A DNA stretch of 44,723 nucleotides, from contig NZ_JAQLDU010000012.1 of assembly GCF_028209625.1 (NCBI RefSeq), positions 48,104 to 92,826 on the forward strand, given 5' to 3'. The notes beneath the pieces are model-generated. The model was not told the origin of the DNA, searched no databases, and saw nothing but the letters and a program-made list of their open reading frames with translations. A program made the translations under genes and the position numbers. The stretch is from Collinsella aerofaciens (lineage in GTDB: Bacteria > Actinomycetota > Coriobacteriia > Coriobacteriales > Coriobacteriaceae). Positions 27,101 to 34,189 of this stretch are shown one piece after another (positions within the stretch are counted from its first letter, which is position 1; each line of letters starts with the position of its first letter).

Positions 27101-27329
27101 CAAGGTGTGCAAGTCGTTCCATGTCGATTGTGGCGCGCTCGAGATGCCCTATGCCAAGACCGATGCCTACGCCGCGCTCGAGGCGAGCCGCCGAGCCCTC
27201 ACCATCGCCGGCGTGGACGGCACGCGCCTGGCTTGTGCTCGTACCGAGGACGACCTGCCCCACAATGTCAACCCGACGAACATTGCCACGGTATCCGAGG
27301 TCGTGACCGAGGTTATCCGCCGTTCGTAG
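24132..27329 (+). CDS. Membrane M28-like protein with large acidic insertion, probably altered active site
   Basis: The 1065-residue protein begins like an M28 zinc aminopeptidase: two hydrophobic segments (about 55-95), VVVVAHYDS (His138), two more (about 155-205), then SGAVCNKSSVAAML (about 217-230). About 670 low-complexity, Glu/Ala/Pro-rich residues follow, with repeats such as EATTSFE. The fold then resumes at about 915 with DIWFVATGASDCDGAG, FINLESVGAG and LPHNVNPTN. Against M28 ligands, the first His and last His remain, but Asp of DNASG is Cys, the catalytic EE pair is SD, and the Asp of NLDxVG is Glu. It may be inactive or use altered chemistry. ATG at 24132 follows GTGGAG; an in-frame earlier start lacks a ribosome site. 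A small membrane protein follows. Confidence 0.7.
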   Translation: MANTQNYINHLLQNTGITPACSEEERLAAEDIAQIFRNHGFDPEVQEFNAPAPSRLAFAVTGILAFAGALLMGIGGGIGLVGTLLAIAGAVLYVLERTGHPVVSRLGKTGVSQNVIAYHKASGPLASPRNRPVVVVAHYDSPRAELLAREPYASYRALIAKLLPVATVAPAAVAILRILPLPGALKVLLWIVAILASLVALANAANIISNRFVLPYTSGAVCNKSSVAAMLGVMDNVAPFQGENEFPDDVPFDTYFGEQKRRAEEMARAAAEYAAAQQQNDYGNTIEYEEPTYAEDEFGQPIASDAQTEPEQGEAFDEQIEGFEGASADETLIGAIVPEDQNQAVQAEEFNDEVPAAEPAEEPVAAEPEPKLYRNAAGNIRFGSDAIRALGMLPESCTLDYEEGEEPTFEPEPAPVVTAPAPVVAVDDESAAVTAAVAEPEAVSAIDPAAGLDILAPAAPAQDVTDESDDDYVEQPRRVSYESDTDFSAEIPAATPHADIVSAFSSIGASASNFFKGALAKGKKFVDDFEEKRAAAREAAEQEAIAQQQAAEAARERAAQELEQNEAMQSVPVDAAEATTSFESQQPASADVAEATTSFEAQQHVDSTMSFDAAQFDSTITFEKQGTAIAGPLPVSDEQGDAADDDEPIDAAEIQDVAEDEPVEANSDEEQYAAADQGDSTEVEQEEVPAVSETPETDESRPYSTQIFTMPTSSGSGATVANVAPTQDETVDSLMAQISSQASPRPQMNVPDPASAPSPAPSSSPLASVPDPSLPSMKQTNVASRTSLFDLPDPSAQVNDPFATAQGPEPTSAPVAPPMPVASGAQPIETISAPAPAAPKSRKRGLGGLFGRKKKNEQDSMSDWLGVEDDYDAKKSGRGIGSWDNFEDDNDGWKGGATSSDGASSEDMLSAVASMGDDELLGHDIWFVATGASDCDGAGMKAFLASHRDKLRGVFFINLESVGAGRLSVVTVEGEQQLLKGDRRIMNLVSKVCKSFHVDCGALEMPYAKTDAYAALEASRRALTIAGVDGTRLACARTEDDLPHNVNPTNIATVSEVVTEVIRRS

Positions 27330-27350
27330 ACGGAGCTCTAAGGAGTCAAC

Positions 27351-27569
27351 GTGTTTTCGTATATTAAGCGCCATTGGCCTGTCTACGTGATTTTGACCTT
27401 GATTGCCATTGCGTTGGGGTTTGGAGCCGCCTATATCGTGGGCGCGAAGGGCTCGACCCCCGCCTCCGCAATCAGCGAAGAGGTGGAGCAAGAACAGAGC
27501 ACGGGTGCCGATGGGATTCATGAGTCCGAGCAAGCAATCGTTGATGGTGGATCTTCGTCTGCAGAGTAG
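27351..27569 (+). CDS. Small single-pass membrane protein
   Basis: A 72-residue protein with one transmembrane segment (VYVILTLIAIALGFGAAYIVGA, about 11-32) and an acidic Ser-rich tail. GTG start with AAGGAG 5 bp upstream, 21 bp after the M28-like gene, so the two are probably co-expressed. No family recognised. The acidic tail resembles the composition of its neighbour's insertion. Confidence 0.7.
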   Translation: MFSYIKRHWPVYVILTLIAIALGFGAAYIVGAKGSTPASAISEEVEQEQSTGADGIHESEQAIVDGGSSSAE

Positions 27570-27590
27570 ATACGGCGATTTAAATGATTG

Positions 27591-27628
27591 AAAGCGGGCG
27601 AGCCGGGGGACTGGCTCGCCCGCTTTTT
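27591..27628 (+). terminator. Terminator after the M28-like unit
   Basis: AAAGCGGGCGAGCC (27591-27604) pairs with GGCTCGCCCGCTTT (27613-27626), followed by more T residues. The adhesin gene converges from the right and ends 8 bp away, so the hairpin may serve both directions. Confidence 0.9.
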
Positions 27629-27635
27629 CATCGCG

Positions 27636-30600
27636 CTAGCGCTTCTTTGGGATTGACCTAAGGCGAGCGAACCATAGGGCTGCGGCACCCGAGGTCAGGA
27701 GCGCGGTGATGCAAGCGGCGATGGGGGCTGATCCTGTTGCCGGTAGGTCCTGCGGTAGGGTACAGCGTTGAATGACACTGTCCTCGTCATGTGACTCAAG
27801 TTTATCGCCGCCGCCGTTGCGGCAAAGATCGACGCGTGCGCTGTTGGTGAGTGCAGTTTGGGGTGTATAAGCCGACGTTGCCTGCATGTGCACGACTGCG
27901 CCCCGAGCGTCTGTGCCAAGGATTGCTCTGGCATCGTCAAGGTCGTCGTGCTCATCTTTGAGATCATCGCGGGTCCAAGAATCCGTATCGCTTCGAGTCG
28001 TAAAGTCGGCGGCTGCTGCACCGTATTCAATGCGAATGCCCGTCACGACGGTATTGGATGCAAGGTCGAGTTCTTTCGCCTCGAGCGTGGTGGATTCCGT
28101 GGTCGAGACATCCGCCTTCCAGAGGTGCCAGCCGTCGTAATCGACGAGGCGGCAATCCTCACCCAGACTCTCTTTTACTTCGTCGAACTCAAGCCAAGGA
28201 TTTTCGTGCCCATCGTCAAGCGTCGCGTTTGCCGGCTCATCGATGTCTGTCGAGTCCAACGGCGTCGTGCGATACCACACGTTGCACAGACCGTTGAGGT
28301 CGCCGATGGCGACGGGGGTTTCGATTGAGACGAATCTCGCCGTGCCGTCTTTGGCGCACTCAAGATCATCGGTAATCGTAAACTCATCAACCCAAGTAGC
28401 GGAATCGTTTCGAGCATCGATGGTATAGGAGAAAAGCCCATCCGTATTGGTTTGCATCGCGGCGCGGTTTTTTCCATCGCCGTTAGCCAACAGACCCTTC
28501 CCGATAGGTTGGACAAGTTCCTGACGCTTGTCGACCTGTCCTTTGATCTCGATGGGCGCATCCTTCATCGCGACGGATTGGACTTCTCCCGTATCCTTTA
28601 TTTCAAACGTTATCTCCTCGGCAAGGTCATAGGTCCGCGGAGACATCGTTTCGCGCAACGAGTAGGTGCCGGGTGCAAGATGTTCGATGCGGTGCGGCTT
28701 GTCGGATGAGGTCCAGGAGTCTATTTCGGTTTTATCGGGACCATATAAGGTGAGTTGTGCGCCTTTCATTTCCTGCTCTCCGCTTGCATCGACCTTGGAG
28801 ATATCAACCTTGGTGTAATCGTCGGATACGTTAAGCCGTGCTTCTACAACGGGTGTTTTCTGGTCGGCATAAGTAAGGTCGACAATATGGGATGTCCGAT
28901 CGAGTAAGAAGCCTGCCGGCGCTTGAGTCTCGACAACCTCGTAGCGTGCGGTGCCAGATCCCAGCGGGAGGTCGTCTGCGCGTGCTTCTCCAGTTTCATC
29001 CGTCGTGACGGTAGCGACAGTCTCACCGTCAAGCGCGGCAATGCTACCGTCGGGGCGCACGATATCACCTGAGGCACGGATCTCAAAGATGGCGTCCGCG
29101 AGGCTGCTGCCGTCTACGGCATCGGTTTTAACGATCCTGATGTTTCCGGTCGCGGCGTGGTCATAATACGAGACGATTGCAACGGGCGTTAGGTTTGTAT
29201 CGGCGGGTATGTTTACCTCGATCTCTCCGCCGACAAGATAGGGCTCTTTGGCCGAGGTTTCGCGTACATAATAGGTGCCCGGCACGAGCGATTCGGGCAG
29301 TGTGACGGTGCCGGTCGCGTCAGTCGTAAAGGTGTCCATTACGTTGTGTGCTGGATACCAGCATGTTTGTGAGACAGGTTTGTGATTGCTGTCGAGGAGT
29401 TGGAAGGTGAATCCGGCTAGGAGAACAGAAGCGCCTGTTTGGGCATCGCGTTTTACAATCTGGAGATGCGTCGACAGAGCGTGGTTGTCCACGATATATT
29501 GAAGCTCGGCGCCGTCGGAAATCTGATTGGCCTCGACGGTCCATTCCCCCGCACGTTTAAAACCCTCGGGGACGGTTTCCGGAACCTCACGAACCGTGTA
29601 GCCGGCGCGGTCGTATGGGACGGCTCCGTGGACACCGGCTGGTCGCTTGCCTGTGCCGAACCATGCTTCGGGCTGGTCTTTGGTGGAGGCAAAGCCATAG
29701 ATGTTTGTAGTCAGTGTGCCAACAACCTGCTGAGAGCTGTTACTGACAACCTCAAAGACAACATCTCCTGCCGGCTGCTCCAGGCCGGATTGATCGCTAT
29801 TGCCGTAGTCCTTGAATTTTGAAATCTCAAGGTCAAACGCAATGGGGATATCGGAAACGCGAGATTCGATCTCGACCACGCCTGAATCGCCGAGTTGGTC
29901 GGCTCCAACGGTGTAAGACCAACTGTCACCGGAGGGCAAATAGCCCTCGGGCGCCTTCGATTCATAGATGGTAAAGGTTCCCAGGGGGACATCGGTGAGG
30001 GTAGCTCGACCGCTTTCATCGGTCCTGAGAGTTTGTGTCCATCCAGGGGTTGATTGCGATACGCACACGAATTCTGCTCCTGCGAGCGAAGCCCCAACTT
30101 GGGGGCCTGCATTCGTTGCGGCGTCGAGTTTTACGACATGCAGGGTGATGGCGCCGGGTTGTTCATCGATGGCGACCTGCCCGCCATCATTCCCCGTGGT
30201 AAAGGCAACGCGATCGGGGCGGGGGACATAGCCGGCCGGCGCCTTCGTTTCAACTAGGTAGTATGCCGTGTTGGGTAGGAGTGTTGCCTGCGCTCGACCG
30301 TTGCTGTCCATCTGGACGGTGCCGACACGCGCGCCGCTGGCGCTCTCAAAAACATCGAATGTTGCCCCGTCAAACTGATAAGTATTGTTTCCGCTGGTAA
30401 TGGCAGCGTTTGCAGACTGCTTTTGGAAGGAAACAGAGACCGCCGGCAGTACATAGAGCATGTCTTGACGTTTGCTGCCGCCCGATACGGTTCCTATATA
30501 GCGCCGCGCGCGGTGCGGAGCGGCTTCGATGCTTCCTGATTTTGCGCTGTCGTGGAGCCACCGCGCAGCCGCCACGACTTCATTGTCGGCGGTAAAGTGC

Positions 30601-31067
30601 CCGCTCTTGGTTTTGCCCTGAGCGGTCGTGTAGGAGTAGGTGCCGTCGACATGGGTAGTGCCGTTGAGCATCCATACGGCAAGCTGGGTGGCAGCGCGGG
30701 CGCGATCGGGTGAAAGATGGTAACCGCCAAACGACGTGGCGGTAGGATATCCGTGACAAACGATTGCCGCGAACTCGTCGTCGAGCCACACCCAGCCTTG
30801 ATCAAAGTTGAGCCATGGGCCGCCCGGCTTGGTGGGGCCGGGGCGCTCCTGGTTCATGCAGTAGGCAATCGAGGCGTCTTGAGCTTCATACTTGCCGATG
30901 AAGAAGGGCCCACAATCATCGCTAATAGTGCGGAAGCCGAGCTGGTCGTAGCCATCGACGGCAAATGCGGCTCCCGGTGCCAGACAGCCGAAAAGCAGGA
31001 AGAGGAGCAGGAGCAGCGGACCTGTTGCGATTGCGCTGTGGACAGAGTGCGTGGGTGCGTTGGACAT
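27636..31067 (-). CDS. LPXTG surface adhesin with thioester domain and CnaB/SpaA repeats
   Basis: A 1143-residue secreted cell-wall protein. A signal peptide (hydrophobic 17-36, cleavage near AFA) is followed by a probable thioester domain: Cys70 in AYCMNQERPGP and Gln128 in ATQLAVW fit the Cys-Gln pair of class I thioester adhesins that can bind host proteins covalently. About six CnaB/SpaA-like beta domains follow (for example VKLDAATNAG, KRDAQTGA, VKTDAVDGSSLADAIFEI; ETKAPAGY and ETQAPAGF), likely with Lys-Asn/Asp isopeptide bonds. A final domain precedes LPATG (1108-1112), a hydrophobic stretch and RLRSIPKKR. Sortase anchoring is expected; no sortase gene is in the window. ATG with AAGGAG upstream. 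Roles in gut attachment are inferred. Confidence 0.88.
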   Translation of the reverse strand: MSNAPTHSVHSAIATGPLLLLLFLLFGCLAPGAAFAVDGYDQLGFRTISDDCGPFFIGKYEAQDASIAYCMNQERPGPTKPGGPWLNFDQGWVWLDDEFAAIVCHGYPTATSFGGYHLSPDRARAATQLAVWMLNGTTHVDGTYSYTTAQGKTKSGHFTADNEVVAAARWLHDSAKSGSIEAAPHRARRYIGTVSGGSKRQDMLYVLPAVSVSFQKQSANAAITSGNNTYQFDGATFDVFESASGARVGTVQMDSNGRAQATLLPNTAYYLVETKAPAGYVPRPDRVAFTTGNDGGQVAIDEQPGAITLHVVKLDAATNAGPQVGASLAGAEFVCVSQSTPGWTQTLRTDESGRATLTDVPLGTFTIYESKAPEGYLPSGDSWSYTVGADQLGDSGVVEIESRVSDIPIAFDLEISKFKDYGNSDQSGLEQPAGDVVFEVVSNSSQQVVGTLTTNIYGFASTKDQPEAWFGTGKRPAGVHGAVPYDRAGYTVREVPETVPEGFKRAGEWTVEANQISDGAELQYIVDNHALSTHLQIVKRDAQTGASVLLAGFTFQLLDSNHKPVSQTCWYPAHNVMDTFTTDATGTVTLPESLVPGTYYVRETSAKEPYLVGGEIEVNIPADTNLTPVAIVSYYDHAATGNIRIVKTDAVDGSSLADAIFEIRASGDIVRPDGSIAALDGETVATVTTDETGEARADDLPLGSGTARYEVVETQAPAGFLLDRTSHIVDLTYADQKTPVVEARLNVSDDYTKVDISKVDASGEQEMKGAQLTLYGPDKTEIDSWTSSDKPHRIEHLAPGTYSLRETMSPRTYDLAEEITFEIKDTGEVQSVAMKDAPIEIKGQVDKRQELVQPIGKGLLANGDGKNRAAMQTNTDGLFSYTIDARNDSATWVDEFTITDDLECAKDGTARFVSIETPVAIGDLNGLCNVWYRTTPLDSTDIDEPANATLDDGHENPWLEFDEVKESLGEDCRLVDYDGWHLWKADVSTTESTTLEAKELDLASNTVVTGIRIEYGAAAADFTTRSDTDSWTRDDLKDEHDDLDDARAILGTDARGAVVHMQATSAYTPQTALTNSARVDLCRNGGGDKLESHDEDSVIQRCTLPQDLPATGSAPIAACITALLTSGAAALWFARLRSIPKKR

Positions 31068-31321
31068 GGCTGCTCCTTATCCCTCGTGCGCCGCATGGGG
31101 AGGTTGCGACGCGTAGGATGAGGCTACCCCCGAGGTTCATGCGGGTAAGTACCGGAGCCTGACCAAAAGCTTGCCCAATTCCTGACAAATTGAGCTCAAA
31201 TACAACAATCAGGCAAAAGCGCAGGTAGAAGATAAGGAGAACAGGAGGCCAAAGGTCCTCGTCTCCACAATTGATGCGATTTTCAAACGAATCTCCACGG
31301 CTAAAACAAGCATCGCCACCC
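31068..31321. other. Intergenic gap upstream of the adhesin gene
   Basis: No gene or known riboswitch motif was recognised. Read on the minus strand, the 100 bases next to the adhesin start contain GC-rich complementary stretches that could fold in the leader, but no clear terminator or consensus promoter was found. Confidence 0.5.
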
Positions 31322-31351
31322 TTGTATCGAACAAGACAACCGCGTTATACT
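31322..31351 (+). promoter_or_regulatory. Promoter of tRNA-Gly
   Basis: TTGTAT (31322-31327), 18 bp, then TATACT (31346-31351), 13 bp upstream of the tRNA 5' end. Confidence 0.7.
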
Positions 31352-31364
31352 AGCCAACACACAA

Positions 31365-31439
31365 GCGGGCATCGCCAAGTGGTAAGGCATCAGCTTCCCA
31401 AGCTGACACTCGCGGGTTCGAGTCCCGTTGCCCGCTCCA
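31365..31439 (+). tRNA. tRNA-Gly(CCC)
   Basis: A full cloverleaf is visible: acceptor GCGGGCA/TGCCCGC, D-stem GCC/GGC, anticodon stem TCAGC/GCTGA with loop TTCCCAA (anticodon CCC), and T-arm GCGGG TTCGAGT CCCGT. CCA is encoded. The 18 bases of its 3' end recur twice downstream (31613-31630, 31744-31761). Confidence 0.97.
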
Positions 31440-31447
31440 GAAAAAGT

Positions 31448-31482
31448 AAAAGCACGACACCGTTCCGGTGCCGTGCTTTTTT
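31448..31482 (+). terminator. Terminator of tRNA-Gly
   Basis: AAAAGCACGACACCG pairs with CGGTGCCGTGCTTTT around a TTC loop, followed by T residues. Confidence 0.85.
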
Positions 31483-31490
31483 CAATAAAG

Positions 31491-31630
31491 CGCCGGGACT
31501 CGAACCCGCCAGGGTGCGAGCGTAAAACAAACGCGAAGCGTTTGTAGCGAGCAGGCGAAGGCGCCGGCAGGCGCCTGAAGCCGGTACGGATTTGCGAAGC
31601 AAATACGCGGACGTCCCGTTGCCCGCTCCA
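31491..31630 (+). repeat. Post-tRNA-Gly hairpin-string element with tRNA tail copy 1
   Basis: 31495-31509 is an exact inverted copy of the tRNA T-arm (31412-31426). Short hairpins with GAA loops follow (CAAACGC/GCGTTTG at 31528-31544; ATTTGC/GCAAAT at 31590-31604), then the tRNA 3' end (31613-31630). An equivalent sequence follows tRNA-Lys. No open reading frame here is credible. Confidence 0.8.
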
Positions 31631-31761
31631 TCGAGCGCGGGAGACTTTGGGGCGGCCAATTCAACAAAGTCTTCCCCATCGTCTCCGTGAATCCGAGGAG
31701 ATCGACCGCAGCCGGTGCGGATTTGCGAAGCAAATACGCGGACGTCCCGTTGCCCGCTCCA
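31580..31761 (+). repeat. 51-bp direct repeat ending in the tRNA-Gly 3' end
   Basis: 31580-31630 and 31711-31761 are identical except for one base, 131 bp apart. Each ends in the 18 bases GTCCCGTTGCCCGCTCCA of the tRNA-Gly 3' end. The 80 bp between them (31631-31710) carry no recognised feature. Confidence 0.9.
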
Positions 31762-31863
31762 ATTCCAAAATGTTAGGTTAATGCCTGCTGCCCATACTTG
31801 CACCTGCGCACGGTACAATGGTTGGGTTACGACCAACGTGCCAATAACCAAAAAGGAGCCGCT

Positions 31864-33210
31864 ATGATCGATCGCTATACCCGCCCGGAGATGGGACACA
31901 TCTTCTCCCTCGAGAACAAGTACGCCATTTGGCAGGAGATCGAGGTCCTGGCCTGTGAGGCCCAGGCGGAGCTCGGCAAGATCGGCATTTCTAAAGACGA
32001 AGCCCAGTGGATTCGCGACCATGCCAACTTTGAGAAGGCAAAGGTCGACGAGATCGAGGAGGTCACGCGCCACGACGTCATCGCCTTCCTGACCAACATG
32101 AAGGAGTACATCGACGCCGATGTTCCCGAGGGCGACCCCAAGCCCAGCCGCTGGGTTCACTATGGCATGACCAGCTCCGATCTGGGCGACACGGCTCTGT
32201 GCTACCAGCTCACCCAGGCCTGCGACCTGATCATCGAGGACGTCAAGAAGCTCGGCGAGATTTGCAAGCGTCGCGCCTTTGAGGAGCGCAACACGCTCTG
32301 TGCCGGCCGCACTCATGGCATCCACGCCGAGCCGATGACCTTCGGCATGAAGTTCGGCTCTTGGGCCTGGGAACTCAAGCGCGATCTGGATCGTCTTGAG
32401 GACGCCCGCAAGAATGTTGCCTTCGGTGCCATCTCGGGCGCTGTTGGCACGTACAGCTCCATCGAACCGTTTGTCGAGGAGTATGTCTGCGAGCACCTGG
32501 GTCTGGTTCACGACCCGCTGTCCACGCAGGTTATCAGCCGCGACCATCACGCCTATCTCGCCGGCGTTCTCGCCACCACCGCGGCCACCTGCGAGCGCAT
32601 CGCTACCGAGGTTCGCAATCTGCAGAAGACCGATACGCTCGAGGCCGAGGAGCCGTTCCGCAAGGGTCAAAAGGGCAGCTCCGCCATGCCGCACAAGCGC
32701 AACCCGATCACCATGGAGAAGGTCTGCGGTCTGTCGCGCGTCGTGAAGTCCAACGCCCAGGTTGCCTTCGATAACGTCGCCCTGTGGCACGAGCGTGACA
32801 TTTCGCACTCCTCTGCCGAGCGTGTCGCCCAGGCCGACAGCTTCATCGCCCTCGACCACATGTTCCAGTGCCTCATCCGCGTTATCGACGGCCTGCAGCT
32901 GTACCCTGCCCGCATGATGGCCAACCTCAATAAGACCCGCGGCCTCATCTTCTCCTCCAAGGTGCTGCTGGCCCTCGTCGACACGGGCATCACCCGCGAG
33001 GACGCGTACGCCATTGTGCAGGAGAACGCCATGGCAACCTGGCACGAGGTGCAGGATTGTGTCTCCGGCCCCACCTTTAAGGAGCGTCTCGAGGCCGACC
33101 CGCGCTGCACCGTCAGCCAGGAGAAGCTCGACGAGATTTTTGATCCGTGGGACTTCCTCACCCGCATCGATACGGTCTTCGATCGCCTGGAGCAGCTGAG
33201 CTTCGAGTAG
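31864..33210 (+). CDS. purB: Adenylosuccinate lyase
   Basis: The enzyme removes fumarate from SAICAR and from adenylosuccinate in purine synthesis. The fumarase/aspartase-superfamily signature GSSAMPHKRNPI is at about residues 270-281, with TSSDLGDTA and GRTHGIHAEPMTFG upstream. 448 residues. ATG at 31864 follows AAAGGAG; a longer in-frame start would begin before that site. A TACAAT -10 candidate is at 31814-31819 without a clear -35. A strong terminator follows. purC lies 7 kb downstream, so the purine genes are not in one operon here. Confidence 0.96.
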   Translation: MIDRYTRPEMGHIFSLENKYAIWQEIEVLACEAQAELGKIGISKDEAQWIRDHANFEKAKVDEIEEVTRHDVIAFLTNMKEYIDADVPEGDPKPSRWVHYGMTSSDLGDTALCYQLTQACDLIIEDVKKLGEICKRRAFEERNTLCAGRTHGIHAEPMTFGMKFGSWAWELKRDLDRLEDARKNVAFGAISGAVGTYSSIEPFVEEYVCEHLGLVHDPLSTQVISRDHHAYLAGVLATTAATCERIATEVRNLQKTDTLEAEEPFRKGQKGSSAMPHKRNPITMEKVCGLSRVVKSNAQVAFDNVALWHERDISHSSAERVAQADSFIALDHMFQCLIRVIDGLQLYPARMMANLNKTRGLIFSSKVLLALVDTGITREDAYAIVQENAMATWHEVQDCVSGPTFKERLEADPRCTVSQEKLDEIFDPWDFLTRIDTVFDRLEQLSFE

Positions 33211-33253
33211 GGTTAACCTAATTCGACCGCTTGCGGATGCATTTCAACCTTTG

Positions 33254-33288
33254 GCGCCTTGCCCGTCTTGGGCGAGGCGCTTTTTTTT
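33254..33288 (+). terminator. Terminator of purB
   Basis: GCGCCTTGCCC (33254-33264) pairs with GGGCGAGGCGC (33270-33280), followed by eight T residues. Confidence 0.93.
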
Positions 33289-33352
33289 ACTGTCGCATAT
33301 GCGCCCGGGTAATAAAATGAACTCCGACTGCTGTTTCGATGAAAGGGGGCAC

Positions 33353-34189
33353 GTGCCCAGACGCATCAAGCGGGCCACCATCGTCTCGTTTACGCTCATA
33401 CTCCTTGTTGCCGTCTGTGCGGGCGCCCTGACGTATACCGTTCGAAGCAGTTCTTCCTCCTCGAATGAAGCCGATAGAGATCTCCCGGTGCTCAAAATCG
33501 GCGTTACGGATAACGACCCCTATGTGTATGTCGATACCACGGGCGATTACGCCGGTATCGATATCGACATCGCCCGCGAGGCCTGCAAGCGTGCGGGGCT
33601 CAAGCCACAGTTTGTCGATATTGACTGGAACGATCGCGACCGGCTGCTCAAAAACGGTGATATCGATTGCCTGTGGTGTGACTATTCTCCCTGTTATCGC
33701 GAGGATAAGTATTACTGGACCGAGCCGTATCTAACCGTGACGGTCTCGGTTGCCGCCAAGAAAACGAGTGGCATCAAGTCCTTGGCACATCTCGATGGAA
33801 GTAAGACCATTGCGGTGATTGCGGGTTCGGTGAGTGAACGCCGATTGCTTGCGGGGGATCTGGGGGTCTCGTCGGACGTTCAAATCAAATCATATGGCTC
33901 TGCCGAACTCTGCAAAGCCGCTCTAGTCAAAGGGTACGTTGACTGCTGGATGGCGGATGTCCAGTCGCTTGACCGACTCGTTGCTCAGTATCCCGGCGTT
34001 TACCGTGTGTTTGCCGACAATGTTATGACGGTTGACCTGGGCGTCGCGTTTGATGACAGCTATGAAGGATCGGTCGTAAAGGATCTCAATACCGCGCTGT
34101 TCGACATGGATCGAGATGGCACGATTGACCGTATTGTGGGCAATTACAAGACAGGAGCGACGACGGGCGGGCAAGGAGGAAATTCATGA
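33353..34189 (+). CDS. Membrane-anchored family 3 solute-binding protein
   Basis: A 278-residue protein with an N-terminal membrane anchor (IVSFTLILLVAVCAGALTYTV, about 9-29), no lipobox, and a periplasmic-binding-protein type II (SBP_bac_3) fold: LKIGVTDNDPYVY, YAGIDIDIAREACKRAGL, DWNDRDRLLKNGDIDCLW, YYWTEPYLTVTV and the second lobe KTIAVIAGSVSERRL. Such domains bind amino acids or similar small ligands. No ABC permease or ATPase is nearby; instead the gene overlaps a diguanylate cyclase gene by 4 bp (ATGA), so it probably serves as a sensor. A GTG start at 33353 has GGGGG upstream; an ATG at 33317 lacks a ribosome site. Confidence 0.8.
   Translation: MPRRIKRATIVSFTLILLVAVCAGALTYTVRSSSSSSNEADRDLPVLKIGVTDNDPYVYVDTTGDYAGIDIDIAREACKRAGLKPQFVDIDWNDRDRLLKNGDIDCLWCDYSPCYREDKYYWTEPYLTVTVSVAAKKTSGIKSLAHLDGSKTIAVIAGSVSERRLLAGDLGVSSDVQIKSYGSAELCKAALVKGYVDCWMADVQSLDRLVAQYPGVYRVFADNVMTVDLGVAFDDSYEGSVVKDLNTALFDMDRDGTIDRIVGNYKTGATTGGQGGNS

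Noticed and set aside
24339..27533. Very long minus-strand open frame (over 1000 codons) antisense to the M28-like gene
   Set aside because: Arg/Gly/Leu-rich shadow produced by GC codon bias; the plus strand has start, ribosome site and recognisable domains.
31068..31321. Cyclic di-GMP riboswitch upstream of the adhesin gene
   Set aside because: The conserved GEMM core sequences were not found on either strand.
31491..31761. CRISPR-like array
   Set aside because: Repeats are only two, differ in context from spacers, and end in tRNA sequence; no cas genes nearby.
31390..33045. Minus-strand frame across tRNA-Gly and purB
   Set aside because: It crosses a tRNA and is antisense to purB, so it is not credible.
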